Shown in pieces: positions 8,669-17,753 of a stretch of 41,642 bases of DNA. Numbering within the stretch: position 1 is the stretch's first letter; each line of letters starts with the position of its first letter. The stretch comes from Nocardia sp. CC227C. Its GTDB lineage: Bacteria > Actinomycetota > Actinomycetes > Mycobacteriales > Mycobacteriaceae. The notes under the pieces are model-generated. The model had not been told where the DNA came from and did not search any database. It saw only the letters and a program-made list of their open reading frames with translations. The stretch covers positions 1 to 41,642 of the forward strand of contig NZ_JASITE010000029.1 of NCBI RefSeq assembly GCF_030767025.1, written 5' to 3'. Both the position numbers and the translations under genes were made by a program.

Positions 8669-8850
8669 GAATTCGACGGTTGACCTGCGGAGATTGGGGC
8701 GGGAATTGTTCGGAAACGGCTTGAATTCCGGTGTCGGGTCGAGCTAGCTTCGAGCGGTACCCGGGGAATTCCACACATCAACGAATTCGAATGACGGCCG
8801 CGCCCGCATTGTGCGACGATCCCGCATGAATGGCGGGGCACCCGGAATTC
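8669..8850 (+). promoter_or_regulatory. Cluster of GAATTC palindromes upstream of the AAA+ gene
   Basis: The hexamer GAATTC occurs at 8669, 8723, 8766, 8783 and 8845, far denser than expected in DNA this GC-rich. Extended forms include GGGGAATTCCAC and ACGAATTCGAATGACG. A similar cluster precedes the winged-helix gene at 19521-20240. These are candidate operators for the winged-helix domain that both gene products carry. Confidence 0.45.
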
Positions 8851-8877
8851 GTTCGCTTTCGAAAAGGAGACGGGAAA

Positions 8878-10074
8878 ATGACCGCACCGAGCACCACCCG
8901 ATTGGGCAACGGCGAACTCCGGCGCATGGTGGCGCAAACGTTGGCAGACGATTCCGCCACCGAATTCAGCCCCCGCGCCATCGCGAAGATCACCGGCCGG
9001 TCCTCCGGTGCGATCGGCAACGCCCTCGACGCCCTGGTGCGCGCCGGGCAGGCCGAACAGACCCAGACGACCCCGCGCCGCTACCGCGCCAACGCCGAGA
9101 CCGCCAGCGCCGCCGCCGCACCCACCACGCCCGCCGCCGGGGCACCGACCGCGCCCGCCAAACGCGCCGCACGCCCCCGCACGGCCAAACCCGCCGCCCC
9201 GGCACCGGCCACCCCCGCCGCGCCCGCAGCGCGCCGCACGAAGGCCGCCTCGGCCCCGGCGGCCACCGCGCCCGTTGGGCCGGTGGTGCGGCCCAACGGG
9301 CAGCTCTACCACCCACGCGCGCTGGCCGGGCTGCCCGATGTCGAGGTCCTGGCCCGGATGCGCGCCAGCGAGGTGCCGGTGCTGGTGTACGGCCCGCCCG
9401 GCACCGGCAAGACCAGCCTCATGGAAGCCGCCTTCGGTGACCTGTACACCGTGGCCGGGGACGCCGACACCACCGCCGCCGATCTCGTGGGCGAGTACAC
9501 CCAAACCCCGGACGGGCGCTTCGAGTTCGTGCACGGCCCGCTCGTGCGGGCGATGAAGGCCGGGGCGGTGCTGTTCGTCGATGACGCCACCCTCATCCCG
9601 CCGAGCGTGCTGGCGGTGGTGTACCCCGCCATGGACGGCCGCCGCGAGATCGTCATCAAGGCCCACGGCGGGGAGATCGTGAAAGCCGCCCCCGGTTTCT
9701 TCGTGGTGGCCGGGCACAACCCCGGCGTGCACGGCGCGATCCTGTCCGAGGCCCTCGCGAGCCGGTTCGCGTTCCAGGTCGAGGTGACCTCGGACTACGA
9801 GCTCGCCGAGGGGCTGGGGGTGGACGCCCGGGCCGTGGCCACCGCCCGGGCGCTGGCGGTGCGGGTGACGCGCGGGGAGATCGGGTGGGCTCCGCAACTG
9901 CGAGAGCTGTTGGCATTCGCCAAGATCGCCGCTGCGGTCAACCCCGCCACCGCCGCCGCCAACCTCATCGGCACCGCCCCCGAAGAGGACCGCGCCATCG
10001 TCGCCGAGGTCGTCAAGGCCGAATTCGGCACCGCCTACAAGCCGCTGTCGCTGGGCGCGCGCCTCAAGTTCTGA
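8878..10074 (+). CDS. Winged-helix domain + MoxR-type AAA+ ATPase
   Basis: A 398-aa protein. The ATG at 8878 is preceded by AAAAGGAG (8 nt spacing). Residues 8-60 form a winged-helix domain (FSPRAIAKITGRSSGAIGNA) likely to bind DNA. An Ala/Pro-rich linker (about 65-140) leads to a MoxR/CbbQ-like AAA+ domain. This has Walker A GPPGTGKTS at about 172-180 and Walker B VLFVDDAT near 231-238. An Asn-containing sensor (GHNPG), Arg-finger-like residues in EALASRFAF and a lid domain follow to the C-terminus. MoxR ATPases usually act as chaperone-like activators paired with a VWA-domain partner, which is encoded directly downstream. A DNA-binding domain on a MoxR ATPase is unusual and suggests that it remodels a complex on DNA or regulates itself. 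Confidence 0.9.
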   Translation: MTAPSTTRLGNGELRRMVAQTLADDSATEFSPRAIAKITGRSSGAIGNALDALVRAGQAEQTQTTPRRYRANAETASAAAAPTTPAAGAPTAPAKRAARPRTAKPAAPAPATPAAPAARRTKAASAPAATAPVGPVVRPNGQLYHPRALAGLPDVEVLARMRASEVPVLVYGPPGTGKTSLMEAAFGDLYTVAGDADTTAADLVGEYTQTPDGRFEFVHGPLVRAMKAGAVLFVDDATLIPPSVLAVVYPAMDGRREIVIKAHGGEIVKAAPGFFVVAGHNPGVHGAILSEALASRFAFQVEVTSDYELAEGLGVDARAVATARALAVRVTRGEIGWAPQLRELLAFAKIAAAVNPATAAANLIGTAPEEDRAIVAEVVKAEFGTAYKPLSLGARLKF

Positions 10075-10081
10075 CCCCGCC

Positions 10082-10115
10082 CCGGTGTCCCCGGGCACCC
10101 GCCCGGGGACACCGG
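10082..10115 (+). terminator. Intercistronic hairpin between the AAA+ and VWA genes
   Basis: Perfect 15-bp stem (CCGGTGTCCCCGGGC and its complement) with an ACCC loop, 7 bp after the AAA+ stop codon and 38 bp before the VWA start. There is no U tract. It may attenuate or stabilise the upstream message and set the ATPase:VWA ratio. Confidence 0.6.
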
Positions 10116-10153
10116 CCCCCACCCCCGAACCACACCCGAAGGGACCGCCCGCC

Positions 10154-11848
10154 ATGACCGCCCCGCACGTGACCGCCACCCGCCCCGCCCGCCCGCGCAC
10201 CACGCCCACCGACCCCGGCTGGGAGGCCCTGTCCGTGGCGCTGACCGCCGAAGCCCCCACGATCGCCGGGCGCGACGATCTCACCGTGACCATCGCCCCC
10301 GGCGCGGGCACAGGCGCGCTGGCCTGGTTCGACCCCGACACCGCCGCCATCGCGATCGAGGGCACGAACCTGGGCATCGCCCCCGCCACCGCCCGCCCGT
10401 GGCGGCCCGCCGACCGCACCCGCTACGCCCCCACCTGGGGCGCGTTCGTCCACGAATGCGCCCACGCCCGTCACACCCGCTGGACCACCCCGCCCCGCCC
10501 GACGGAACCCGAGACCGCCGGGGCGGCAATGCTTCTCGAGGAAGGCCGCGCCGAAGCAGCCCACCTGCGCCGCCGCCCGGGCGACCGGCACTGGCTGCGC
10601 GCGGCTGTGCGCGAGCTGGTCTTCGCCGACACCGGCGGGCTCACCAACACCGAGCACCTTGCCCCCACCCGCTACGCCGCCGCGCACGCCGCCGCCCTCA
10701 TGCTCGCCCGCGTCGACGCCGGGGTGCTCACCGCCGCCGAAACCGCGCCCGCTGCCGCCGCCATCGAAGCCGTGCTCGGACGCGACCTGCTGCGGCAGCT
10801 GCGGACGCTGTGGCGCATCGCGCACCGGCTCTCCGACACCAACGCCGGAGGCATGCTCGAACTCGGGCGGCGCTGGTTCGCCCTCGTCGGTCCCGAACCG
10901 CACACCACCCCCCAACCCGGCTCGATCTTCGGCACCGCCATCTCCGGCAGCCTCGGCGACATCGCGAAAGCCGTTGCCGAGCACCGGCTCCCGCCCGACC
11001 CCGCCGCCGACGCCGACCACGCCGCCCGCAGCGAGGCCCGTGACGCCGACCGCGCCGCCATCACCGCCGCCTCCGTGTTCCGCACCCGCATCCGCCCCGG
11101 CACCCACGGGCACCGCACCCGCACACCCCGCACCGAAGAACGCACCGCCGCCCGGGCGCTGGCCCGTGCGCTCACCACCGCCAGCCAGCGCGAACGCGCG
11201 GTCACCAAGACCACCTCCGCGCTGCCGCCCGGCCGGGTACGTATGCGCGGGGTCATGGCGCGGGAAGCCCAGCGTGCCGCCGGTGCTTTGCCCACCGCGC
11301 AACCGTTCACCCGCGCCACCCGCAAACCCGTTCCGACCCCGCCGCTGCGCCTCGGCATCGCCTGCGACCGGTCCGGCTCTATGGGCCGCTACGTCGCCGA
11401 CACCGCCTCGGCCGCCTGGATCCTGGCCACCGCCGCGCACCTGGCCACCATGCCCGCCGACACCGCCACCCTCACCTTCGGGAACAAGGTGCTGCCCATC
11501 ACCCACCCCGGCACCGTCCCGGCCAAGGTGACCGAGTTCCCTGCCCCTGACAACTACGAGGCCATCGACACCGCCATCGACGCCCTCGACGGCGCACTCG
11601 GACTGTCCCGCCCGGAGAACACGAGGCTGCTGGTCATCATCTCCGACGGCCACTTCGAGGACATCCCGCGCCGCGCCGCCCAAAAACGCCTGGACCGGTT
11701 GCGCGCCAGCGGTTGCGCGGTGCTGTGGCTGACCCCGCACCCCCGGTCCACCCCGCTGACCGGCGCGACCGTGCACACCCTCACCGACCCCGCCGCCATT
11801 GCCGCCGCCATCGCCCGCGCCGCCGTAGCGGCCGTCCGCGACGCCTGA
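10154..11848 (+). CDS. Zincin-like N-terminal domain + VWA domain protein (DUF2201-like), MoxR partner
   Basis: A 564-aa protein. The ATG at 10154 is preceded by GAAGGGA-type Shine-Dalgarno bases. The N-terminal region contains FVHECAHARH at about residue 100, an HExxH zinc-metallopeptidase motif. The C-terminal region is a von Willebrand factor A domain with the MIDAS motif DRSGS at about 405-409 and ISDGHFED near 495. A zincin-like domain followed by VWA is the arrangement of DUF2201-type proteins, which pair with MoxR AAA+ ATPases. By analogy with CobS/CobT and NorQ/NorD pairs, the VWA binds a target through metal coordination and the ATPase drives remodelling. Proteolysis is possible but unproven; a full second zinc-ligand set is not obvious to me. 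Confidence 0.88.
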   Translation: MTAPHVTATRPARPRTTPTDPGWEALSVALTAEAPTIAGRDDLTVTIAPGAGTGALAWFDPDTAAIAIEGTNLGIAPATARPWRPADRTRYAPTWGAFVHECAHARHTRWTTPPRPTEPETAGAAMLLEEGRAEAAHLRRRPGDRHWLRAAVRELVFADTGGLTNTEHLAPTRYAAAHAAALMLARVDAGVLTAAETAPAAAAIEAVLGRDLLRQLRTLWRIAHRLSDTNAGGMLELGRRWFALVGPEPHTTPQPGSIFGTAISGSLGDIAKAVAEHRLPPDPAADADHAARSEARDADRAAITAASVFRTRIRPGTHGHRTRTPRTEERTAARALARALTTASQRERAVTKTTSALPPGRVRMRGVMAREAQRAAGALPTAQPFTRATRKPVPTPPLRLGIACDRSGSMGRYVADTASAAWILATAAHLATMPADTATLTFGNKVLPITHPGTVPAKVTEFPAPDNYEAIDTAIDALDGALGLSRPENTRLLVIISDGHFEDIPRRAAQKRLDRLRASGCAVLWLTPHPRSTPLTGATVHTLTDPAAIAAAIARAAVAAVRDA

Positions 11849-11857
11849 CCACCCCCC

Positions 11858-11882
11858 GCCCCGCCCCACCCCGGGGCGGGGC
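11858..11882 (+). terminator. Intercistronic hairpin after the VWA gene
   Basis: Perfect 10-bp stem (GCCCCGCCCC / GGGGCGGGGC) with an ACCCC loop, 9 bp after the VWA stop codon. There is no U tract, so it is a weak terminator or an RNA-stabilising element. Confidence 0.5.
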
Positions 11883-11916
11883 ACCCAGCCGCCGAACACG
11901 ATGGGAGACAACCGAA

Positions 11917-12249
11917 ATGACCACCCCGCACACCCCCGCTACCCCTGCCGCCGTGCCCGCGCCGGTCGCGCTGCGCGTGGTGTATCTGGCCAAGCACTTC
12001 GGCAGCGGCGACCAGTTCCTCATCTACGCCCCCACCACCGACGGCCCCGACGCGATGTACACCGTGGCCCATCTGCGCTCGACATCAACCGGGATCGCGA
12101 CCCCGGTCGTGTGCCAGGTCCCTCACGCCGACCTTGCCGGATACGCCGCCGGAGCCGTGCGCATCCTGCGCAAACTCCACACCGGTTCCGAGGTCGTCAT
12201 CTGCATCAACGCCGCGCCCTGGCCCCTGGCCGCCGCCCTGCCCCGCTGA
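11917..12249 (+). CDS. Hypothetical protein (110 aa) of the AAA+/VWA cassette
   Basis: A small soluble protein I do not recognise. After a Pro/Ala-rich N-terminus it has an alpha/beta-looking core (ALRVVYLAKHFGSGDQFLIY, then YAAGAVRILRKLHTGSEVV). The start follows GGGAGA at suitable spacing and codon bias is the same as the neighbours. It lies 68 bp after the VWA gene, separated by a hairpin, and 43 bp before the next gene. It is probably a cassette accessory subunit. Confidence 0.7.
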   Translation: MTTPHTPATPAAVPAPVALRVVYLAKHFGSGDQFLIYAPTTDGPDAMYTVAHLRSTSTGIATPVVCQVPHADLAGYAAGAVRILRKLHTGSEVVICINAAPWPLAAALPR

Positions 12250-12292
12250 CCCTGCCCACCCGTTCCACCCAACCTTTGGAGGTCGAATTCCC

Positions 12293-12698
12293 ATGGCGTT
12301 CTTCGAGATCGGGTCCCGCGTGGCCGCAGACGACCTGAAGGTCGGAGACACCCTCGGTGAGGACCGCATCGAGCGCATCCTCGAAATCGTCGATTCAGAG
12401 GACGAAGCCGACGGCTTCATCTCCGCATTCGAGATCATCCTCATGGACGGCCCGGTCATTCATTACTGGCGTGTACGACGAGTTCACCGTGGACCACCAC
12501 CACGAGATGGAGGTCAGCGTCTCCCGCGCGGATGGTCTGCGGTTCGCATTCACCTGCCTCGACAACGGCGGCCCCTGCCGCCGCGCCTGCGCGCGCTGCG
12601 AGCAGCAGGCTGGGCTCTGCCGCTTCTCAAATCCCGAATTCCGCAGCGTCGCTTGCCGCCTGGTCCTGCGCTGCAACGAAAGGACATCGCCGAGCTGA
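12293..12698 (+). CDS. Hypothetical protein of the cassette, broken by a single-base frameshift
   Basis: The start at 12293 is strong (TTTGGAGG, 10 nt upstream; MAFFEIGSRVAADDLKVGD). The frame is coherent up to ...GPVIHYW, ending at 12469. After one extra base (C at 12470), a second frame continues with GVYDEFTVDHHHEMEVSV and keeps strong GC bias at third codon positions to a stop at 12696-12698. Removing one base gives 134 aa. The C-terminal half has six Cys (PCRRACARCEQQAGLC and later), suggesting metal binding. Without correction the first frame runs on into Arg/Pro-rich sequence typical of an out-of-frame reading. The function is unknown, and the break may be a sequencing error. Confidence 0.6.
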
Positions 12699-12793
12699 TG
12701 CTGGCTTACGACGGCGATCCTGCGCCGGTGCGGTCCGCGCCAGTGATGCTGTACCCCACCCCGGACGGGATCGACTGCATGTGGCGCTACTGA
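12698..12793 (+). CDS. Possible 31-aa peptide coupled to the preceding gene
   Basis: The ATG at 12698 overlaps the previous stop (TGATG). The short frame has normal codon bias and ends PTPDGIDCMWRY, 32 bp before the next gene. It may be a coupled small protein. It could also be the true C-terminus of the preceding gene if a second indel lies between them. Confidence 0.35.
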   Translation: MLAYDGDPAPVRSAPVMLYPTPDGIDCMWRY

Positions 12794-12825
12794 CCGCCAA
12801 GCCGCCGATTCGAAGGAGAAGACCA

Positions 12826-13212
12826 ATGCGCAAGATCATCACCGCCCGCCTCGACGAGTCCTACACCCTCGTGCTCACCGGTGAGCGTGTCACCCGCGAG
12901 CGGCACGTCGCTTTCGAGGTGGTCGACCCCACCGCCTGCGGGCACCACGACGGCACCACCATCTGCGCCGAGTGCGCGCCCGGCTGGCAACTGGACTACG
13001 AATTCGCCGACCCGTTCCCCTTCCCGCGTGTAGCGCGTGTAACCGTGGCTGACCTGCTCGCCGCCGGTGCACTCACCGTGGGAGCCACACTCGAGATGGA
13101 CGGCGAGCCCCAGACCACCGCGATCGTCACCGCCGAAGGCGGAATCCTGCTGCCCAACGGCCGCATCTTCGACAACCCGTCCGCCGCCGCCAACGCCATC
13201 CTCGACCGATAA
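12826..13212 (+). CDS. Cys/His cluster + RAMA-like domain protein
   Basis: A 128-aa protein with a strong start (GAAGGAG, 8 nt upstream). The first half carries a possible zinc site (CGHHDGTTICAECAPGW). The second half matches the RAMA pattern (restriction enzyme/adenine methylase associated): VADLLAAGALTVGATLEM, a beta-strand pair around TAIVTAEGGILLPNG, then RIFDNPSAAANAI. RAMA domains are known from DNA-methylation and restriction contexts and are predicted to read modified DNA. The gene is the last of the cassette and is followed by two hairpins. I infer a DNA- or modification-recognition subunit working with the AAA+/VWA pair. The RAMA assignment rests on motif reading only. Confidence 0.7.
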   Translation: MRKIITARLDESYTLVLTGERVTRERHVAFEVVDPTACGHHDGTTICAECAPGWQLDYEFADPFPFPRVARVTVADLLAAGALTVGATLEMDGEPQTTAIVTAEGGILLPNGRIFDNPSAAANAILDR

Positions 13213-13235
13213 CCCGGCATGGCGGCCCGCCGGGT
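13212..13235 (+). terminator. Short hairpin at the end of the cassette
   Basis: Perfect 7-bp stem ACCCGGC / GCCGGGT overlapping the stop region of the RAMA gene, just ahead of a much larger hairpin. Confidence 0.45.
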
Positions 13236-13250
13236 CGTGAGCGGGCACCA

Positions 13251-13308
13251 AACAGCGGTGCGGGGGTGGGATGAAGCGCGCCAATCTTCCTACCCCCGCA
13301 CCGCTGTT
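13251..13308 (+). terminator. Strong terminator hairpin closing the AAA+/VWA/RAMA cassette
   Basis: Perfect 17-bp stem (AACAGCGGTGCGGGGGT and its complement) with a 24-nt loop. It has no U tract but is long and GC-rich, as common in actinobacteria. It separates the cassette from the STAND gene, which is therefore probably transcribed from its own promoter in 13309-13509. Confidence 0.7.
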
Positions 13309-13509
13309 CGCGTCTGCGGCCCCGGGCGCATTACGGACCCGCTGCCGTTCGGATGAGGTACGGTGCCCCTGCGTGGGCGATAGGTGTGCCGCTACGGTCT
13401 GCCGCCGTGTGCCCGGTCGGCGGGCTGCGCTGGTCGCGTGCCACCTTCGACGAGGATGGTCCCGTTGAGTGCGCCATGGTTGTCATAGGCCAGCGCTATT
13501 CTTCGCGGC

Positions 13510-16500
13510 ATGACCAACAAGGGGGTCGATCTCGGTCAGATTCGGCGGATGCCTGTGGATTTGAAGAACAGGGGGCCTCAGACCGAATCTTGGAACGAGT
13601 ACGAAAAGCACGCCATCGCGTTGTGGCTGGTCCAGGAGCTGGCGGCCGGTAGCGATGTCTGCGGAGTTGTCATGCAGCACTCCTCGGATGTGATCGTGCT
13701 CCACCAGCGTCAACGGCCCACACTCGTCTCGATCAAGCACCGCGAGCCCAACCGGGTCGAAGGCAACAGTGGGTGGGGGCCGACAGAGCTCGACAAGGAC
13801 GACGTACTCACCGGACTCTACGAATGGTGGGCCGCCGCCGGCGAGTCCTGCAAGCCGGCCTTCTGGACGAGTGCTGGGATCGTCGGTCAGGCACGCAAGT
13901 CGCAGATCAGCCTCGCCGCCACGGGTGAGCCCGACGCCGAGTTCGTAACCTGGTTCGCGCGCAGGGCCAAGATCGCCGTGCCCGACGCGCAACGGTTCCT
14001 GGCCGACCTCGAACTGCTGGAAGACCCTTTTCCCCGGCGCAAGGAAATCCTCGCCAGCGGCACCGAAGCCACCCGCCGCTTCCTGGCTGGCCGGGAGCGC
14101 GCGGGAGCGGCTCAGTTCGCCGGTCAGTGCTTCGAAGCGCTGTGGCGTCGCATCCTCAACCTGAGCAAAGCCGAGCCGGTCCCACCCGCGGCGGACTCGC
14201 GACTGGACCTCGTCACGAGCTGGTTTCCGCGCTTGGACACGGGCGACGCCGCAGCCTTGGCGACGCGGCTGCTCCCAGCGTCGGAAGCGGAATCGATCCT
14301 GCTCGGTGAGCACGACCACCTGCTCTCGGGTGCGCTGCCCGAGATCGGCTTCCGTTGGGAAGCCGACGCCCGGTTCGTGGGGAGGTCCGCGGTACTTGCC
14401 GACATCGCGGCCCGGCTCGACCTCGGGAGCTCCTCGCCGGTGGCCCCGGTCGTCTTGCGTGGCATGACCGGATGCGGAAAGACCAGCGTCGCAACACAGT
14501 TCGTGGCCATGCACTCCGATCTGGTGCGCCCGATCTTCGTCAGCGCAGGCAGCCGCGCCGAGATCCTCGCCGCGCTCCAAGAGCTGAGCGGTGAACAGCC
14601 ACACTATGACGCCTCTGGAATCGCCGAGGCGCACACCGGTCACACCCGCGTTGCCGCCGTCCTCACGGACGCTGCTGGTCCTCGACGGTGTCGTCCAGCC
14701 CGCCGACATCCGAGGTCTGATCCCGCGTCGGTCACTGTGCCGGGTGTTGATCACGACCAACGTCAAGAACCTCGACAGTGGCTACTCCGAACTCGAACTC
14801 GGTGCCTGGGACCGCGACGAGAGTGCTCAGTTCCTGCAGACTCACCTGCCCGACCTGGCGACCGAGGATCGGGACCGGCTCCGGCATGAACTGTCCGATC
14901 ATCCGCTGGCATTGAACCAGGCCGTGGACTACTTCACGGTGGTGGGCTGCACAGCCTCGGACTACATCACCCGACTGCGTGAGGCGCCCATCGAGACGCT
15001 TCGGCTCGGGGAGGCCGCAGGGCATGAGGCGAACGTGGTCGAGGCGATCCGGATCAACGTCGAGGCAGCACAATCCGTGGCATCAGATTCATCCACCTTG
15101 CTCCGGATGCTGGCGTTTCTCGGGCCGTCCCCGATCGACGAGTCGGTGTTCGATGCAGCAGTCATCATCGGTCCGGTGCAGCCTGCGGGGGCGCAAGATC
15201 ACGACCACGCAGAGCCGAGGAAGCGGCGATGGTTCTCGCGGCGTCGCACCGACGCTGTTCCGTCCGAGCCGCCGGTGCAGGACACCGAGGACCCCGTCCA
15301 GACCGCCGCCAACGATCTACGCGCGACATTGCGGGACAAGGCGATTCGCAGTCGTGCCATCGAAGCGCTGGCCCGGCTATCTCTGGTCTCCGCACACAGC
15401 GGCCGACTCACAATCCACCCCTTGATCGCGAGGGTGGCACGCGCGGGAGCGCCCGATCCGCGACCGTGGATCGAAGCGGGAGTCGGCCTATTCCTCCCCT
15501 CTCAAGACTGGTCCCTCTACCAGCCCGCTCCGTTTCTCGATCCGTATCTGGGCTCAGCGGCCCACGTCACCGCCGAGGCGTACGACCACGGCTCAGCCAG
15601 CCCAGCGGCTCTGCTCGTGACCTCCATTGTTGCCCAGCGTCTCGCGCTGGTCGGACCCGACGAGTCCGCGACTCATCAGGGCTGGACAGCTGCCGATTTC
15701 GCAAGCCACGGGATCTCAGCCGCCGAGGATCTCTGGCGTAGCAGTAGCGACTGGCGCTGGCTTCTGGCCGCCACACAAATCCGATTCTCTCTCGCGCATG
15801 CGTATTCGGTCGCAGGCCGCGTCGACGACGCCTTCGCCGCGATCGAGGAGAACCTCGTCCTCGGGCAACGGTTGGCCCGCCCGCAACTGCTCGTCGAAGT
15901 AGCCGCAGCGGCCGAAACCGTCGCAAGCACCCACGGCCAACGCGATAAGGCAGAATCGGTGTTGCGCTTGGTCGAGGGCCTGATGCAGATCGAGCTCGAT
16001 CCGACCTCGCGCATGACCGTCCTTGTCACTCACGCGGGACTGCTCCGCATGCTGAACAGGCCGCGCGAGGCAGCAACCTCGATCGAGAGTGCCAGGGACA
16101 TCCTCGAACGTCATGGCAACGCCATCATGCCCGTCCTCGCCGTGAAGATGTATCGGACGGCTTCCATCCTGAGCAGAGACCTGGAAAACGTCCTCGAGGC
16201 GCTGAGATGCGAACGGATCATCTCTGAAATCTATGAACCGGAGAACGGCTCGATGCACGTTTCCCCGCTGGATCGGATCCAGCAGTACGAGCGGGTCGCC
16301 GATGCGGCAATCTGCGCCAACCGAATGGAATTCGCCTGGGACCAGCTCACCCAGGCTGCCGCAGTGATTTCTGAGCATGGGTTCGCTCGTGAGTCCGTTG
16401 TCTACGCCGACCTCGCTGCGATCAGAGGTCGGATCCTGGTGCATATGGGCCGCCATGGCGAGGCTCGGGAAGATCTCGAACACGCACTGCATGTGTTCGG

Positions 16501-17260
16501 GCGAGACCCTAAAAGCTTCCGACCGCGCCGTGCCGCGCCGCTGCTTCACCTTGCACAGGTCCTCTTCGAAACCGGCGATGAGAAGGAGAAGGCTCGGGCC
16601 GTCGAGATGGCCGAGGAGGCGTACCAAATCGACTGCGAGATATTCCCTCCGGACCACAAGGAAGTTCGCGACGATCGGCTTGTCCTCAACGCAATGAAAG
16701 GTGTTCCCCTCGACGACATGTCGTTGGAGGACGTGTATTCGCTGGCAGGGTTTACTGCCGAGGGCGGGGCAGCGAGTGGGACGCAAAACGGCCGCACCTG
16801 GACCGAACCCAACCAGCTGTGCCGCAACATCCATTACGGCCTGACCCGGATCGGTGAGCGACCGGATGAGCCGTGGTCGGTGTTCGACTTCATTTCCGAC
16901 CACGAGCTCACGACGGTCTTCTTCACCCTCGGCATAGGGCCGTATGTAACTTCGTCAACCCTGCAGTCGATCCGAGAGTTGCTATCCGCGCGTCCCGGGT
17001 TCGACCGCATCCAGCATCCGATCCCGAAATCATTCGACCTGCAAGGCATCATCGACACCGACGTGACATACACCCGGGACGAGCAGGAGGCCGCCGTCGC
17101 GTTACTGAACATCGCGCTCGATCGAGACGCCGACGTCGAGGACCTGACGAGCGTTTTCGACGACTCCGACAGCCCTGGGAAGCTGGTAAAGGCGTGGTTC
17201 CTCACCATCGTCTTCTACTCGTGGATCTGCAGCACGCTCACGCGCTTGACGCGTTCCTAG
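13510..17260 (+). CDS. STAND (NB-ARC-like) NTPase with nuclease-like N-terminus and helical repeats; frameshifted
   Basis: Large signal-transduction NTPase, 1249 aa if one base is removed near 14664. The N-terminus (about 25-150) resembles DUF4297/Cap4-type PD-(D/E)xK nucleases: acidic residue in SSDVIVLHQ, then Lys in TLVSIKHRE. Walker A is GMTGCGKTSVATQF (about 318-331). In the second frame come Walker B LLVLDGV, sensor VLITTN and HPLALNQA (the NB-ARC GLPL-like motif). The C-terminal half (about 15600-16700) is TPR-like helical repeats. This order (effector, STAND switch, repeat sensor) is that of bacterial NLR-type anti-phage proteins. The two frames join as ...TRVAAVL / RTLLVLDG. Codon usage is less GC-biased than the flanking cassette, suggesting separate acquisition. 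The ATG at 13510 lacks a strong ribosome binding site; 13549 is an alternative. Confidence 0.8.
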
Positions 17261-17357
17261 CCCCCTGCGCGAGACTCTCACGCGATCGGATGGTCCGTGA
17301 GCTGGGCTCTCATGGTCGAGCTTGCTGTCACCACACCTGAAGGCCGACACGGAACGG

Positions 17358-17392
17358 CTGTGCGGCGAACCCGATCGGAGTACGCCGCACAG
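17358..17392. terminator. Bidirectional terminator between the STAND gene and the YjzC-like gene
   Basis: Perfect 10-bp stem CTGTGCGGCG / CGCCGCACAG with a 15-nt loop, followed on the + strand by TCTGCTTTCTG. It lies between two convergent genes. Confidence 0.7.
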
Positions 17393-17406
17393 TCTGCTTT
17401 CTGGGG

Positions 17407-17607
17407 CTATTTACCCTTGCCCGCGCCGTTCTTGGTCGGATCGACGAGAACGTAGTGGTTTCCCGGCTTGCTGGTCGGGGGCAGGGTCTTGCCCTTCACC
17501 CCGGTCTTTTCCTCACCAGTACGCCCGCCGCGCGGACCGACCTCTTCGTACTGCCCGGAGCGCGGAGCTTTGTTTCCGGGCTTGAGCGGGGGATTGTTGG
17601 GAGCCAT
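17407..17607 (-). CDS. YjzC-like small protein
   Basis: A 66-aa protein. The ATG at 17607 has GGAGGAG directly upstream. The sequence pattern fits the YjzC family of small proteins: NPPLKPGNKAPRSGQYEEVG, a Gly/Lys-rich middle, TLPPTSKPGNHYVLVD and a Lys-rich tail. Members are short, basic and of unknown function. It is convergent with the STAND gene and downstream of the cutinase, with a terminator on each side, so it is probably expressed alone. Confidence 0.8.
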   Translation of the reverse strand: MAPNNPPLKPGNKAPRSGQYEEVGPRGGRTGEEKTGVKGKTLPPTSKPGNHYVLVDPTKNGAGKGK

Positions 17608-17714
17608 GGCTCCTCCTAACTGGCCAACCTGAACCGGCGGTCTGCCCCATCCTGTGATGGGCAGACCAGTCTGCGGTACGTTGCCTGGGCACCCCTGAGA
17701 AAAGTGCACCTACC

Positions 17715-17753
17715 AACGAGCCCCACGCCGGTTGCCCCGGGGTGGGGCTCGTT
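17715..17753. terminator. Hairpin downstream of the cutinase gene
   Basis: Perfect 12-bp stem AACGAGCCCCAC / GTGGGGCTCGTT with a 15-nt loop, in the 273-bp gap between the cutinase stop and the YjzC-like gene. It should end cutinase transcription. The rest of the gap holds nothing else I can support. Confidence 0.65.

Larger units (their letters stand above)
8016..8877 (+). promoter_or_regulatory. 862-bp leader region of the AAA+/VWA cassette
   Basis: No gene is supported here. The segment contains an inverted repeat (GGCTCC/GGAGCC near 8105-8130), 12-bp tandem repeats (8340-8387), a palindrome (CTACCCC-CGAAC-GGGGTAG, 8463-8481) and a pyrimidine-rich tract near 8585-8602. Five GAATTC hexamers fall between 8669 and 8850. 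A TTGACC near 8680 is a possible -35 element without a clear -10. This much non-coding DNA ahead of a single operon suggests complex control or an origin-like function. Confidence 0.55.

Noticed and set aside
8557..10419. Long minus-strand open frame (620 codons) opposite the AAA+ gene
   Set aside because: Antisense reading of a GC3-biased gene. The translation is Gly/Arg-rich low complexity, has no ribosome binding site, and the opposite strand has clear AAA+ motifs.
10064..11911. Minus-strand open frame (615 codons) opposite the VWA gene
   Set aside because: Same artefact: Gly/Val-rich shadow of the VWA gene without a start signal or domain.
13486..13509. Possible -10 hexamer TATTCT just before the STAND start
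   Set aside because: No -35 at normal spacing (TTGTCA lies only 11 bp upstream), so I do not call a promoter.
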